Assembly (NCBI GenBank): GCA_963847945.1
Contig: CAWKBX010000013.1
Location: forward strand, 1 to 64,000
Direction of reading: 5' to 3'
DNA: 64,000 nt
Source of the DNA: JANMJD01 sp963847945
GTDB taxonomy: Bacteria > Actinomycetota > Acidimicrobiia > Acidimicrobiales > Ilumatobacteraceae
Below the pieces are notes generated by a model that had not been told where the DNA came from, did not search any database, and worked only from the letters and a program-made list of their open reading frames with translations. The translations under genes and the position numbers were made by a program. The stretch's first letter is position 1, and every line of letters starts with the position of its first letter. Positions 20,019 to 28,427 of this stretch are shown piece after piece.

Positions 20019-21455
20019 ATGATTGACCTGCTTGCGGGATTTGTCACCGAACTCCGTAACGCGGGGTTGCCGGTGTCGTTGACCGAAAATCTCGACGCCA
20101 TGGAGGCGGTGCAGCACATCCCCATGGAAGACCGAGAGGCGTTCAAGTACGCGCTCGGGGCGACGATGGTCAAGAGCAACTCGCACTGGCGGGCGTTCGA
20201 AACGGTGTTCGAGGTGTACTTCTCGCTGCGCGGGCCGCAGTACTCGATCGTCGACGGCGACACCGACATCGACGAGATGTTCCGCCAAATGCAAGAAGAA
20301 GGCCAGCAGGGCGAGGGCAAGGGTGCCGCAGGTGGCGGACTCGACTCGCTGACGCCCGAGGAAATGGCCCAACTGCTGTACCAGGCGTTGATGAACGGCG
20401 ACCAGGCGATGATGCGGGCGCTCGCCCGTCAAGCGGTCCAGCGGTTCGCCGGCATGGAGCCTGGTCGGCCGGTCGGCGGCACGTACTATCTGTATCGCAC
20501 GCTGCGTAATCTCGATCTCGACTCGATGATCGACAAGCTGATGGAAGCAAGCCGTCAGCAAGTCGGCGGCGAGCTGACCCCGCTTGAGGAGCGCCTCGAA
20601 AAAGACGAGTACGAGTCGCGCATCGAGCAGTTCAAGAAAGAGATCGAGGCCGAGATTCGGCGGCGTCTGGTGGCCGACCGGGGGGCCGAGGCCATGGCCA
20701 AGACCCTGCGCAAGCCATTGCCCGAAGATGTCGAGTTCATGCATGCCTCGCGTGACGAGATGCAGTCGCTGCGCAAGGCGCTGTATCCGCTGACGCGCAA
20801 GCTTGCCGCCAGGTTGGCCCGCAAGCGACGTCACGGTCGCAAGGGCCCGCTCGACTTCCGCAATACGGTGCGCCACTCTCTGTCCTATGGCGGGGTGCCC
20901 GCAGAGCCGAAGTTCAAGTACCCGCGCCCGGCGAAGCCCGAGCTGATGGTCGTCGCCGACATCTCCGGTTCGGTCGCCGCCTTCGCCAGGTTCACGCTGA
21001 TGTTCGTCTACGCGATCCAGAACCAGTTCTCGAAGGTTCGCTCGTTCGTGTTCATCGATGGCATCGACGAGGTCACCCAGTTCTTCAAGGCCACCGAAGA
21101 CGTGCAGGAAGCGGTCCACCGCGTCAACACCGAGGCCGACGTCGTATGGGTCGACGGTCACTCCGACTACGGCCACGCCTTCGAGGTGTTCTGGGAGCGC
21201 TACGGGCGTGACATCGGACCGAAAACCACGGTGCTGTTACTCGGCGACGCCCGCAACAACTACCACGCCTCGCAGGCCTGGGTGGTCAAGGAGATCCGTC
21301 AGCGGGCCCGTCACGTCTACTGGCTCAACCCCGAACCGCGCAGCTACTGGAACACCGGCGATTCGATCGTCGGGGAGTACGGCACCCATACCGACGGGGT
21401 GTACGAGTGTCGCAACCTGCGCCAACTCGAACAATTCGTCGAAAAGCTCGAATAG
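20019..21455 (+). CDS. VWA domain-containing CoxE-like protein
   Basis: 478 residues. The N-terminus (FVTELRNAGLPVSLTENLDAM) is characteristic of CoxE/VWA partners of MoxR ATPases. A charged middle region (ERLEKDEYESRIEQFKKEIE) is coiled. The C-terminal VWA domain starts at LMVVADISGSVAAFARF near residue 310 with an intact D-x-S-x-S MIDAS, and continues FVFIDGIDEVTQFF and TTVLLLGDARNN. It is probably cytoplasmic, as no signal is visible. It presents clients to the adjacent MoxR ATPase by analogy with known pairs. The stop is 28 bases from the convergent GH81 gene. Confidence 0.85.
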   Translation: MIDLLAGFVTELRNAGLPVSLTENLDAMEAVQHIPMEDREAFKYALGATMVKSNSHWRAFETVFEVYFSLRGPQYSIVDGDTDIDEMFRQMQEEGQQGEGKGAAGGGLDSLTPEEMAQLLYQALMNGDQAMMRALARQAVQRFAGMEPGRPVGGTYYLYRTLRNLDLDSMIDKLMEASRQQVGGELTPLEERLEKDEYESRIEQFKKEIEAEIRRRLVADRGAEAMAKTLRKPLPEDVEFMHASRDEMQSLRKALYPLTRKLAARLARKRRHGRKGPLDFRNTVRHSLSYGGVPAEPKFKYPRPAKPELMVVADISGSVAAFARFTLMFVYAIQNQFSKVRSFVFIDGIDEVTQFFKATEDVQEAVHRVNTEADVVWVDGHSDYGHAFEVFWERYGRDIGPKTTVLLLGDARNNYHASQAWVVKEIRQRARHVYWLNPEPRSYWNTGDSIVGEYGTHTDGVYECRNLRQLEQFVEKLE

Positions 21456-21482
21456 CGCTGCCGATCGCCCAGAAATCGCCGG

Positions 21483-23654
21483 TCAGCCGCCCGACCCTTG
21501 TCGCGCACGTTGGGCGGCGATCCAGACGATGGCGAACGCCTTGGAGTTGCCCTCTTCGAACTCAGTGACGCCGTCGATGATCTCGGCAGCCCGATCGGGA
21601 TCGGCGACGGCCAGTTCGAGCGCCAGCAGGTCTTGCCAGCGGGTGTCGCTGTTCAGCGAGCCTTCGGCGTAGCGGGCCTCGGCGGCGGCAGGGTCGTTGC
21701 GGTACAGCGATCCGAAGGTGAACGGGAGGAGCTGGATGCCGACGATGCTGGCCGGACGGGCATCGAAGAAGGTGGCGAAATCGACCTTGGCGCCCCACAC
21801 GATGCCGCTCGTGCGGTGTATGAACTCGGCCGGCCGGACAAGCCCCTCGCCGAGCCAGTACATGCGGGCGGTGGCAGCCTCGGTGGCGTAGAACGCGGCA
21901 CTCCGCTGGGAAACCTCGGTCTGGCCGGTGGCGACGGCCCACCGGGTGAGCGCCCACCAACCGTGCACCGCCTCGCTGGACGATTCCTGGTTGTTGCCAT
22001 CGGCGAACGGCGCGAACCCCGACGCGTACGAGTGGCCCTCATAGGCATTGAACGAGCGCGACGCCGGGAAACCTGCGGTACACGAGCCGGTGCCGATGTC
22101 GGCGGCGAGGAGGTCGATCACCGGCTTGAGCTGCTCGATCAGCGCGGGACGAGCCTCGGCCAACGTGGCCGCAGCCTGGATCAGATAGCCGAACTGGAAG
22201 AGGTGGTCGTTGTAGTCCTGATGCCCGAACTCGGGGACCCCGGCCAGCATCCCACCCCACACCGGGTCGTAGGCGAGCCAACGGGAGTCGTCGTTGCCTC
22301 GGTACGTCGTCCAGTCGAGCACCCCCGATTCGAGCACATCGAGCAGCCCTTCGGTGGTGGCAGGGGAGCCAAAGCGACGTGAGACATCGACCAGGGTGGC
22401 CAGGCGCCCGAGGGCCTTTGGGCCGAAGTACGAACCGGCGGGGAGCGCTTCGCCGGCCCCGATCGCGGCCAGTTCACGAACGAGTTCGGCCTGCACCGTC
22501 GTGCGCTCCGACGACGTCAGCGGTACGTCGGGAACCTCGAGGGCCAGTTCGGTCAGCGGGGCGGCCCACTCGACGATGGCGGTGAGCGCCACCCGAAGGT
22601 CGCCGCGGGCGGTCGGGAAGGTTCCGGCGACCGCCTCGCCGAGAACTCGTCCGGCCACACGCTGGTGGGGGAGGGTCATGATCAGTCCGGCGCCGCCGCG
22701 TCGGCGCTTCCATGTGAGTCGCTGCAGCACCTCGTCGGTGGCCAGTTGCCACTCGGCCTGAGTCTCGACCACCCGGTCGAGGCCCGTGGCGTACGCCTGG
22801 TCGTCCCAGGTCGGACCGTGATCGACGGGTCGAGCGATGAGTCCGAACTCCGGTCGCTCGCCGAGACCCGTGAGGTCGGCCGCGATCTGGGAGCCGGTGC
22901 GCGCCCACGTCAACCGGGCACCGGCGACGATGTTCCAGCCGCGCCCGTCGGCCAGGGTCACCGAAAGGTGATCGGTGGTGACCGATGTGCCGTCGAGAAG
23001 CGGGCCTCCGTCGACAGCGGCAACCTCGGCCGGCATCGGCAGGCTGAAGCTGAAACGGGCGTTGGCGGGTCGCAGCCAAACGGCTGGACTGCCCTGGGCC
23101 ACCGTGACCCGTGTCGTGTTGTTCGCCTCGCCGACGGCGGCCACCACGTGAAAGTCGCCGTACTCCTCAATTCGGGCCGTTCCGGGCGAGGTGTCGACGG
23201 TGAGGGTCGGTACGAATGGGGTGACGATGGCGTTGGCTGAGGCCACCGGGTCGCTGACCGATAGCGACAGGGTCGTGTCTTCGAAACGAACGGCCACGGG
23301 GAAACTCCACAGTGGCTCGTGGGGCTTGGTGAGCAGCGATGTCCACCACTGGTTCGTCGGCCACATCTTGGGCGAGTCGGAGCGCTCGGGGGGTGGTGCC
23401 AGTGTTGGGATCGGCGGCGGACCGAGGGACCCTTGGGTGACGGTCGGTTGCCGTGGGCCGCTGGTGGAATCGGCGCACCGCCCCAACCAGTTGGACGCCG
23501 GGATTACACCCACGCCGGCTCCGGTGGGTGGACGCTGCCCCGACCGGTTGCATCCGCTGATGGTGAGCACCAATACGGCGGCGATGCCAATGACGACTCC
23601 GCGAGTGAGCCCCGACCGTCGTCGGCGCGCGCCAACAACGGCCTGGGGCTGCAC
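21483..23654 (-). CDS. GH81 endo-beta-1,3-glucanase, lipoprotein
   Basis: 723 residues from GTG 23654. A basic N-terminus and hydrophobic stretch end in a lipobox TISGC (Cys 35), giving an anchored extracellular enzyme. Glycoside hydrolase family 81 marks are MWPTNQWWTSLL near residue 100, DPVWGGMLAGVPEFGHQDYNDHLFQFG near 480, and the catalytic-region signature FADGNNQESSSEAVHGWW near 555, containing the family's conserved Glu residues. GH81 enzymes cut beta-1,3-glucans such as laminarin and curdlan. It follows the MFP-like gene by about 20 bases on the same strand as the glucan-synthase-like GT2, suggesting trimming or release of the product rather than scavenging. Confidence 0.88.
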   Translation of the reverse strand: MQPQAVVGARRRRSGLTRGVVIGIAAVLVLTISGCNRSGQRPPTGAGVGVIPASNWLGRCADSTSGPRQPTVTQGSLGPPPIPTLAPPPERSDSPKMWPTNQWWTSLLTKPHEPLWSFPVAVRFEDTTLSLSVSDPVASANAIVTPFVPTLTVDTSPGTARIEEYGDFHVVAAVGEANNTTRVTVAQGSPAVWLRPANARFSFSLPMPAEVAAVDGGPLLDGTSVTTDHLSVTLADGRGWNIVAGARLTWARTGSQIAADLTGLGERPEFGLIARPVDHGPTWDDQAYATGLDRVVETQAEWQLATDEVLQRLTWKRRRGGAGLIMTLPHQRVAGRVLGEAVAGTFPTARGDLRVALTAIVEWAAPLTELALEVPDVPLTSSERTTVQAELVRELAAIGAGEALPAGSYFGPKALGRLATLVDVSRRFGSPATTEGLLDVLESGVLDWTTYRGNDDSRWLAYDPVWGGMLAGVPEFGHQDYNDHLFQFGYLIQAAATLAEARPALIEQLKPVIDLLAADIGTGSCTAGFPASRSFNAYEGHSYASGFAPFADGNNQESSSEAVHGWWALTRWAVATGQTEVSQRSAAFYATEAATARMYWLGEGLVRPAEFIHRTSGIVWGAKVDFATFFDARPASIVGIQLLPFTFGSLYRNDPAAAEARYAEGSLNSDTRWQDLLALELAVADPDRAAEIIDGVTEFEEGNSKAFAIVWIAAQRARQGSGG

Positions 23655-23673
23655 TGGGATGTCGGTAGGTTGC

Positions 23674-24465
23674 TCAGGCGCCGGCGCCGTAGAGCACCTT
23701 GGGCTGGCTGGCGTCAGCGGCGTTCTTGTCGACGGTTCCGTCGACGATCACACCAGGAACGGCACCGACCAGCTGGGCCGGATCTGCCATGTTGAGGACC
23801 AGTTGGGCCAGGCGCTCCTCGTCGGCACTACCGGCCTCTCCGAAGTCGGGCTGAACGCCTGAGACGATGGCGGCGACCTTGCCGACGCCGGGGACGTCGA
23901 ACTCCGCGGCACTGCCCATGTCGACCTTGGCGGCGTCGTCATACGTCATCGGCACCTTGAAGTAGAGCTTCGACGGCTCGTACATGCTGACCAGATCGGT
24001 CCCACCGAGGAGGCCGACGCCGGGGACGGCCCACACCTCGGTGATCACGCCGGCGGCGGGTGCGGCGACTTCGACTTGCTCGGGTCCGTCGGGGGTCTGG
24101 TACTCGACGAGGGCCAACGTGGCCCCGGCCTCGACCTTGGAGCCCTTGGTGACCGGAACCTCAAGCACACGACCGTTGGACGATGCCTCGATGACGATCG
24201 GGTCGGCGGTGAGCACGACCTGGGAGACGTTGAGGTGGTCACGGTTGTCGAGTCGCCGACGGATCTGGGTGACGGCAATCAACGCACATAGCGCCAGCAG
24301 GCCGAGCAACAGCAGCAGACTGCGGAACTTTGGCCGCGGCCGATAGTGCGGCCGATCCGACCACTTCTCGGACTCGGCCGAGAGCGCCAGTTCGGTGCGC
24401 TCGGCACGCGCCGCTCCAGTGGTCTCGTTGGGCAGGTCGGAACGACGGGCTGTAGGGGTACTCAT
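23674..24465 (-). CDS. Membrane-fusion (HlyD-like) protein linked to the GT2 synthase
   Basis: 263 residues. ATG 24465 (MSTPTARRSDLPNE) lies four bases after the GT2 stop with GGAGG about ten bases upstream. The frame extends further upstream only through the GT2 gene. One TM helix (LLLLLGLLALCALIAVTQI) near residues 48-66 is followed by a biotinyl/lipoyl-like hairpin (VIEASSNGRVLEVPVTKGSKVEAGATLALVEY, in two halves) as in HlyD/BcsB-like adaptor proteins. Rhizobial mixed-linkage glucan synthase operons (bgsBA) pair a GT2 with just such a protein. I infer an export or co-activator role for the adjacent synthase. Confidence 0.75.
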   Translation of the reverse strand: MSTPTARRSDLPNETTGAARAERTELALSAESEKWSDRPHYRPRPKFRSLLLLLGLLALCALIAVTQIRRRLDNRDHLNVSQVVLTADPIVIEASSNGRVLEVPVTKGSKVEAGATLALVEYQTPDGPEQVEVAAPAAGVITEVWAVPGVGLLGGTDLVSMYEPSKLYFKVPMTYDDAAKVDMGSAAEFDVPGVGKVAAIVSGVQPDFGEAGSADEERLAQLVLNMADPAQLVGAVPGVIVDGTVDKNAADASQPKVLYGAGA

Positions 24466-24469
24466 TGGA

Positions 24470-26149
24470 TTAAGCCTCCACCGGGGCAGATACGGAACGG
24501 GGATTACGGTTTGGCTGGCGGGAGCGACGACCATCGGCGATCGCTCGACGAACCACGACGAGTAGGGCGAATGCGTAGACCAGGCACAGCACGAGGCTGA
24601 TGACGGTGGGGAACGAACTCGACAAGGGGATGAGGCCGATGGCAAAGGCCGTGAGGAACCCGGCGATCATGGCGATCTGCAACGGCATATAGCTGATCAC
24701 CGACGGCAGGACGCCGTCACGATTGGTCACCGCCCAGCCATATTTCCGCCTGAATAGGGCGGAAAAGAAGGCTCGAATATGGACCGGAACAGAAGCAATT
24801 GCCATCGCGTATGAGTAGGCGTGCAAACGCCCCAACTGGTAGTAGATCGCCAATTGAGTGAGCAGCCAGAACGGTGCATAGCGCAATAACCACCCAATGC
24901 CGTCGACTCGCAGCGGTTGGATGTAGAACACCAGAAACAGCGGAGGGAGGAGCACGAAGAACAGCACGGCGAACGACTGCAGATAATGCAACGCCGGCTG
25001 GATGTACTGAATGCGCTGGTCACGGGTGAGGCCACGCAAACGCCATGGACGGCCCTGCAAGAGGATCTCGAATGCCCCTCGGGACCAGCGGAACTGCTGG
25101 TTGAGGTAGCCGTGAACCGTCTCGGGTGCCAGTCCCTCGGCCAAGACGATGGGCAGGTACACGGTCGACCAGCCGCGTTGGTGGATGCGGATCGACGTCC
25201 AGATGTCCTCGGAGTTGGTGTCTTGGAACAGGCCGTTGACGTCGTCGATGGCGGCCCGGCGGTAGACCAGGTTCGTGCCAACCGAAAAGACGCTGTTGTA
25301 GGCGTCTTTGCCGGGGCAGATCAGGTCGTAGAACACTCGCTGGGACTCGTGAGATGCCTCGGCGACCGGTGACGCGCTGCCGTTGGAATAGCTCTGCGGG
25401 GTCTGGACGAACGCCACTTTCTGGTCCACGAAGTGGGGAACGGCGATCTCGAGGAAGTTCGGCCCGGGCACGTGATCGGCATCGAAAATGACGACGAACT
25501 CGGCATCGGAGTGACGCAGCGCGTTGTTCAGGTTGCCGGCCTTCGCCCCGACGTTGTCGTCGCGGCGAAGGTATTCGACGCCGATGCGTTCGGCAAGTTG
25601 ACGGACCGCCGGGCTGTCGCTGTCGTCGCAGATGACCGTACGGTGCTCGACGCGCATATCGCGGACGGCTCGAGCCGTCTGGGCGATGGTGTCGAGCGAT
25701 TCGCCGTAGGTCGGGATGAACACGTCGATCGTCGGGGCCCAGGTTTTGGCCAGCAACTGCCGACGTGCGTCTTGCACAACCCGTCGATCTTCGCCGGAGT
25801 CGCCCCCGCGATCACCGGCAAGGATGGTGAGAATCATCACCACCTGGTTGCCGAGAAGGATGATCTCTGCCAAGACCAGGAGGATGTATGGAACGGTTTG
25901 CCCACCATTACGCGGGTTGAAGACGAACAACGCATAGAGCCCACCGGCCGCGATAGCGACCAGGTAGGCGATGACCGTCGTTCGCTGCAGCCTGGGTAGT
26001 TCCGACGTGCCGCGTGCCGCTTCTCGCTGCAGTTCTCGCATGGACGCTGGATTTTCTACCGACGAAACGGTAGACCCGGGACCTGCTGACGCGGACCGTG
26101 AACTGGTGGGCAAGCCGTCGCCCGAAGGCTTTGACTCGCTATCGGCCAT
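24470..26149 (-). CDS. Processive GT2 glycosyltransferase (beta-glucan synthase-like)
   Basis: 559 residues. Two N-terminal TM helices (about 58-78 and 88-110) precede a GT-A domain with DDSD (175-178), FDADH (222-226), the TNSED acidic base region (311-315) and QQFRW (351-355). This D, DxD, TED, QxxRW set defines processive cellulose/curdlan/hyaluronan-type synthases. At least four more TM segments follow. No PilZ domain is visible, so direct c-di-GMP control through the synthase is not indicated. Together with a fusion protein and a beta-1,3-glucanase it suggests a beta-1,3 or mixed-linkage glucan product. Cellulose is the main alternative. Confidence 0.88.
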   Translation of the reverse strand: MADSESKPSGDGLPTSSRSASAGPGSTVSSVENPASMRELQREAARGTSELPRLQRTTVIAYLVAIAAGGLYALFVFNPRNGGQTVPYILLVLAEIILLGNQVVMILTILAGDRGGDSGEDRRVVQDARRQLLAKTWAPTIDVFIPTYGESLDTIAQTARAVRDMRVEHRTVICDDSDSPAVRQLAERIGVEYLRRDDNVGAKAGNLNNALRHSDAEFVVIFDADHVPGPNFLEIAVPHFVDQKVAFVQTPQSYSNGSASPVAEASHESQRVFYDLICPGKDAYNSVFSVGTNLVYRRAAIDDVNGLFQDTNSEDIWTSIRIHQRGWSTVYLPIVLAEGLAPETVHGYLNQQFRWSRGAFEILLQGRPWRLRGLTRDQRIQYIQPALHYLQSFAVLFFVLLPPLFLVFYIQPLRVDGIGWLLRYAPFWLLTQLAIYYQLGRLHAYSYAMAIASVPVHIRAFFSALFRRKYGWAVTNRDGVLPSVISYMPLQIAMIAGFLTAFAIGLIPLSSSFPTVISLVLCLVYAFALLVVVRRAIADGRRSRQPNRNPRSVSAPVEA

Positions 26150-26271
26150 TGGGTGGCCCTCCCTTATGCTCGTGTCACCCGGCTGGCCGCATATTCACCC
26201 GGTGTGACGATTCTGTACGCCCGGTGGGAAAGCCTAGCCCACCCATTCAAGCGAGGCATAAGAAATCTCAA

Positions 26272-26298
26272 CTAAAGGTCAAGCTCCTTGACCTTTAG
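26272..26298 (-). terminator. 12-bp perfect stem-loop after guaB
   Basis: CTAAAGGTCAAG-CTC-CTTGACCTTTAG is a perfect 12-bp inverted repeat with a 3-base loop. It starts directly after the guaB stop on the minus strand and is followed there by a T-rich run (TTGAGATTTCTT). This fits an intrinsic terminator closing the purine operon. Its right arm contains a TTGACC hexamer, so a regulator site upstream of the GT2 gene is an alternative reading. Confidence 0.65.
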
Positions 26299-26299
26299 A

Positions 26300-27835
26300 T
26301 CAGTAATTTCCATCTGAGCGACGGTAATTCGGGGACTCATGGGTGATCGTCACGTCGTGCGGATGTGACTCGTCACGACCGGCCGAGGTGACTCGCATAA
26401 ACCGAGATGACCTGCGAAGGTTGTCGAGATCTGCCGCCCCGGCATATCCCATTCCCGAGCGCAAGCCGCCGGTCAGCTGGTGCAGAACGTCGGCGAGTGG
26501 GCCGGCGTAGGGGACCCGGCCCTCGATGCCTTCGGGGACGAGTTTGTTGGTCGACCCTTGGCCCGATCCATACCGATCGCGGCCGAACCCATGCATCGCG
26601 GCGAGCGAACCCATCCCGCGGTAGCTCTTGTAGCGGCGCCCCTCGAAGAGCTCCTGCTCACCCGGGGCCTCGTCGGTGCCGGCCAACAACGAACCCAGCA
26701 TCACGGTGTGGGCTCCGGCGGCCATCGCCTTGACCACGTCCCCCGAGTAGGTGATGCCGCCGTCGGCAATGACCGGCACGCCTCGTCGGGCGGCCTGGCG
26801 ACTGGTGAAGTGGATCGCCGAGAGCTGTGGCATTCCCGCTCCCGAGACGACCCGGGTGGTGCAGATCGATCCGGCCCCGACGCCGACCTTGACCGCATCG
26901 GCCCCGGCATCGACCAGGGCGTCGACACCCTCGGCGGTGACGACGTTGCCGGCCACGATGATCATTGTCGGCCATCCGGCGCGGATCCGCTCGATCGCCC
27001 GAATCACCCCGGCGGAATGCCCGTGGGCGGTGTCGATGACGATCGCGTCGACGTCGACGGCGACGAGGGCGGCGACGCGCTCCTCAAGGTCGAGGCTGAC
27101 GCCGACGGCGGCGGCAACCCGCAAGCGACCGCCGGAGTCGTGGGTAGCGTGCGGAAACTCCTGCCGCTTGAGGATGTCCTTGACCGTGATCAGGCCGCAG
27201 AGGCGACCGGAGCCGTCGACCAGGGGGAGCTTCTCGATTCGGTGCTGTTGCAGGATGGCGCGGGCATCATGCAACGACGTGCCGACGGCGGCTGTCACGA
27301 GCCCTTCTGCGGTCATGAACTCGGTCACCGGCCGAACAAGGTCGGTGGCGGAGCAGAACCGCACGTCGCGGTTGGTCAAAATCCCGACAAGGCGCCGATC
27401 GGGATCGGTGATCGGCACGCCGGAGAACTTGTAGCGGGCCATCAAGTCCTCGGCCTCGGCGAGGGTGGCCGACGGCGGCAAGGTCACCGGGTCGGTGATC
27501 ATCCCCGACTGTGAACGCTTGACCCGCTGGACCTCCTCGGCCTGGTCGGCGATCGGCAGATTGCGATGGATCACGCCGATTCCTCCGCAGCGAGCCATGG
27601 CGATCGCCATGCGGGCCTCGGTGACCTTGTCCATTGCCGCGGAAATGACGGGGCTGGCCAACGTGATATCCCCGGCGAACGTCGCCGTGATGTCGACGGC
27701 GTCGGGAAGGACCTCGCTGAAGCCGGGAATGACGACGACATCGTCGAAGGTCAACGCCTCGAAGCGATCGAACAGGGTGTCGCGTGGGCTCGCCGTGGCA
27801 GCGGCATCCGAATCGGCGGGTGAGAGCGTGGTCAT
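26300..27835 (-). CDS. guaB: Inosine-5'-monophosphate dehydrogenase
   Basis: Converts IMP to XMP with NAD+, committing purine flux to GMP. 511 residues. An N-terminal barrel part (LTFDDVVVIPGFSEVLP, SAAMDKVTEARMAIAMA, GGIGVIHRNL) is followed by two CBS domains (residues ~115-235), then the catalytic loop GVGAGSICTTR with the nucleophilic Cys, the DGGITYSGDVVKAMAAGA phosphate site, and the flap YRGMGSLAAM. Its ATG overlaps the purN stop as ATGA, so it is the last gene of the purine operon. Placing guaB here couples IMP synthesis to GMP formation. Some bacteria keep it elsewhere. Confidence 0.95.
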   Translation of the reverse strand: MTTLSPADSDAAATASPRDTLFDRFEALTFDDVVVIPGFSEVLPDAVDITATFAGDITLASPVISAAMDKVTEARMAIAMARCGGIGVIHRNLPIADQAEEVQRVKRSQSGMITDPVTLPPSATLAEAEDLMARYKFSGVPITDPDRRLVGILTNRDVRFCSATDLVRPVTEFMTAEGLVTAAVGTSLHDARAILQQHRIEKLPLVDGSGRLCGLITVKDILKRQEFPHATHDSGGRLRVAAAVGVSLDLEERVAALVAVDVDAIVIDTAHGHSAGVIRAIERIRAGWPTMIIVAGNVVTAEGVDALVDAGADAVKVGVGAGSICTTRVVSGAGMPQLSAIHFTSRQAARRGVPVIADGGITYSGDVVKAMAAGAHTVMLGSLLAGTDEAPGEQELFEGRRYKSYRGMGSLAAMHGFGRDRYGSGQGSTNKLVPEGIEGRVPYAGPLADVLHQLTGGLRSGMGYAGAADLDNLRRSSRFMRVTSAGRDESHPHDVTITHESPNYRRSDGNY

Positions 27836-28427
27836 AGGGAATCCTCCTGGGCGAGAACGGACTGTAAAGCGGTGATGAGCAGGTTGTGCTCGGTGGCATG
27901 GACGCGAGTCTGCAGCGAGGCGAGCGATTCGCCGACGCCGATCGTGACGTGGCGGATGGCGATCACGGGGCCGTCGTCGACACCTTCGTCGGGGACGAAG
28001 TGGACCATCACCCCGGTGTGGTCACGGTCGCCGATCACGGCCTCGGCGTGGGCGCGTTCGATGGCGTGGAGCCCAGGCAAGTCGCCGGGCAGGGCCGGGT
28101 GCAGGTTGATCACCCGGCCGGGAAATCGCCGAGAAACGCCATCGTCAGTAGCCGGCGCCAACCGGCGAGGACGACGTAGTCGGGATGGGCCTGGCTGACG
28201 AGGTCGGCGAGGGCCGTGTCGTACCACTGGCGGTCGCGTCCAGGCGTCGGGCTGAGCACGTGGTGATCGATGCCATGGCGGATTGCTCGATCGAGCGCGC
28301 CGACGGCTTCCCGGTCGGTGATGACGAGGGGCACGGTTGCGTCGAGCCGACCGTGGGTGCAGGCGTCGATGATCGCCTGAAGGTTCGAGCCTCCGCCGGA
28401 GGCCAGGACCACCAGGCGCGCCGTCAT
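27832..28427 (-). CDS. purN: Phosphoribosylglycinamide formyltransferase, one frameshift
   Basis: Transfers formyl from 10-formyl-THF to GAR. The 5' frame gives LVVLASGGGSNLQAIIDACTHG and VITDREAVGALDRA up to AFLGDFPAG, and stops at about 28110. The next frame resumes FPGRVINLHPALPGDLPGLHA with the catalytic Asn-x-His of NLHPA, then HFVPDEGVDDGPVIA with the conserved Asp. One lost G in the run CCCGGGCCGGG near 28117 explains the shift. Restoring it gives the usual ~198 residues. The start overlaps the purDM stop as ATGA. Whether the indel is real is undecided. An inactive purN would need purT or another route. Confidence 0.85.
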
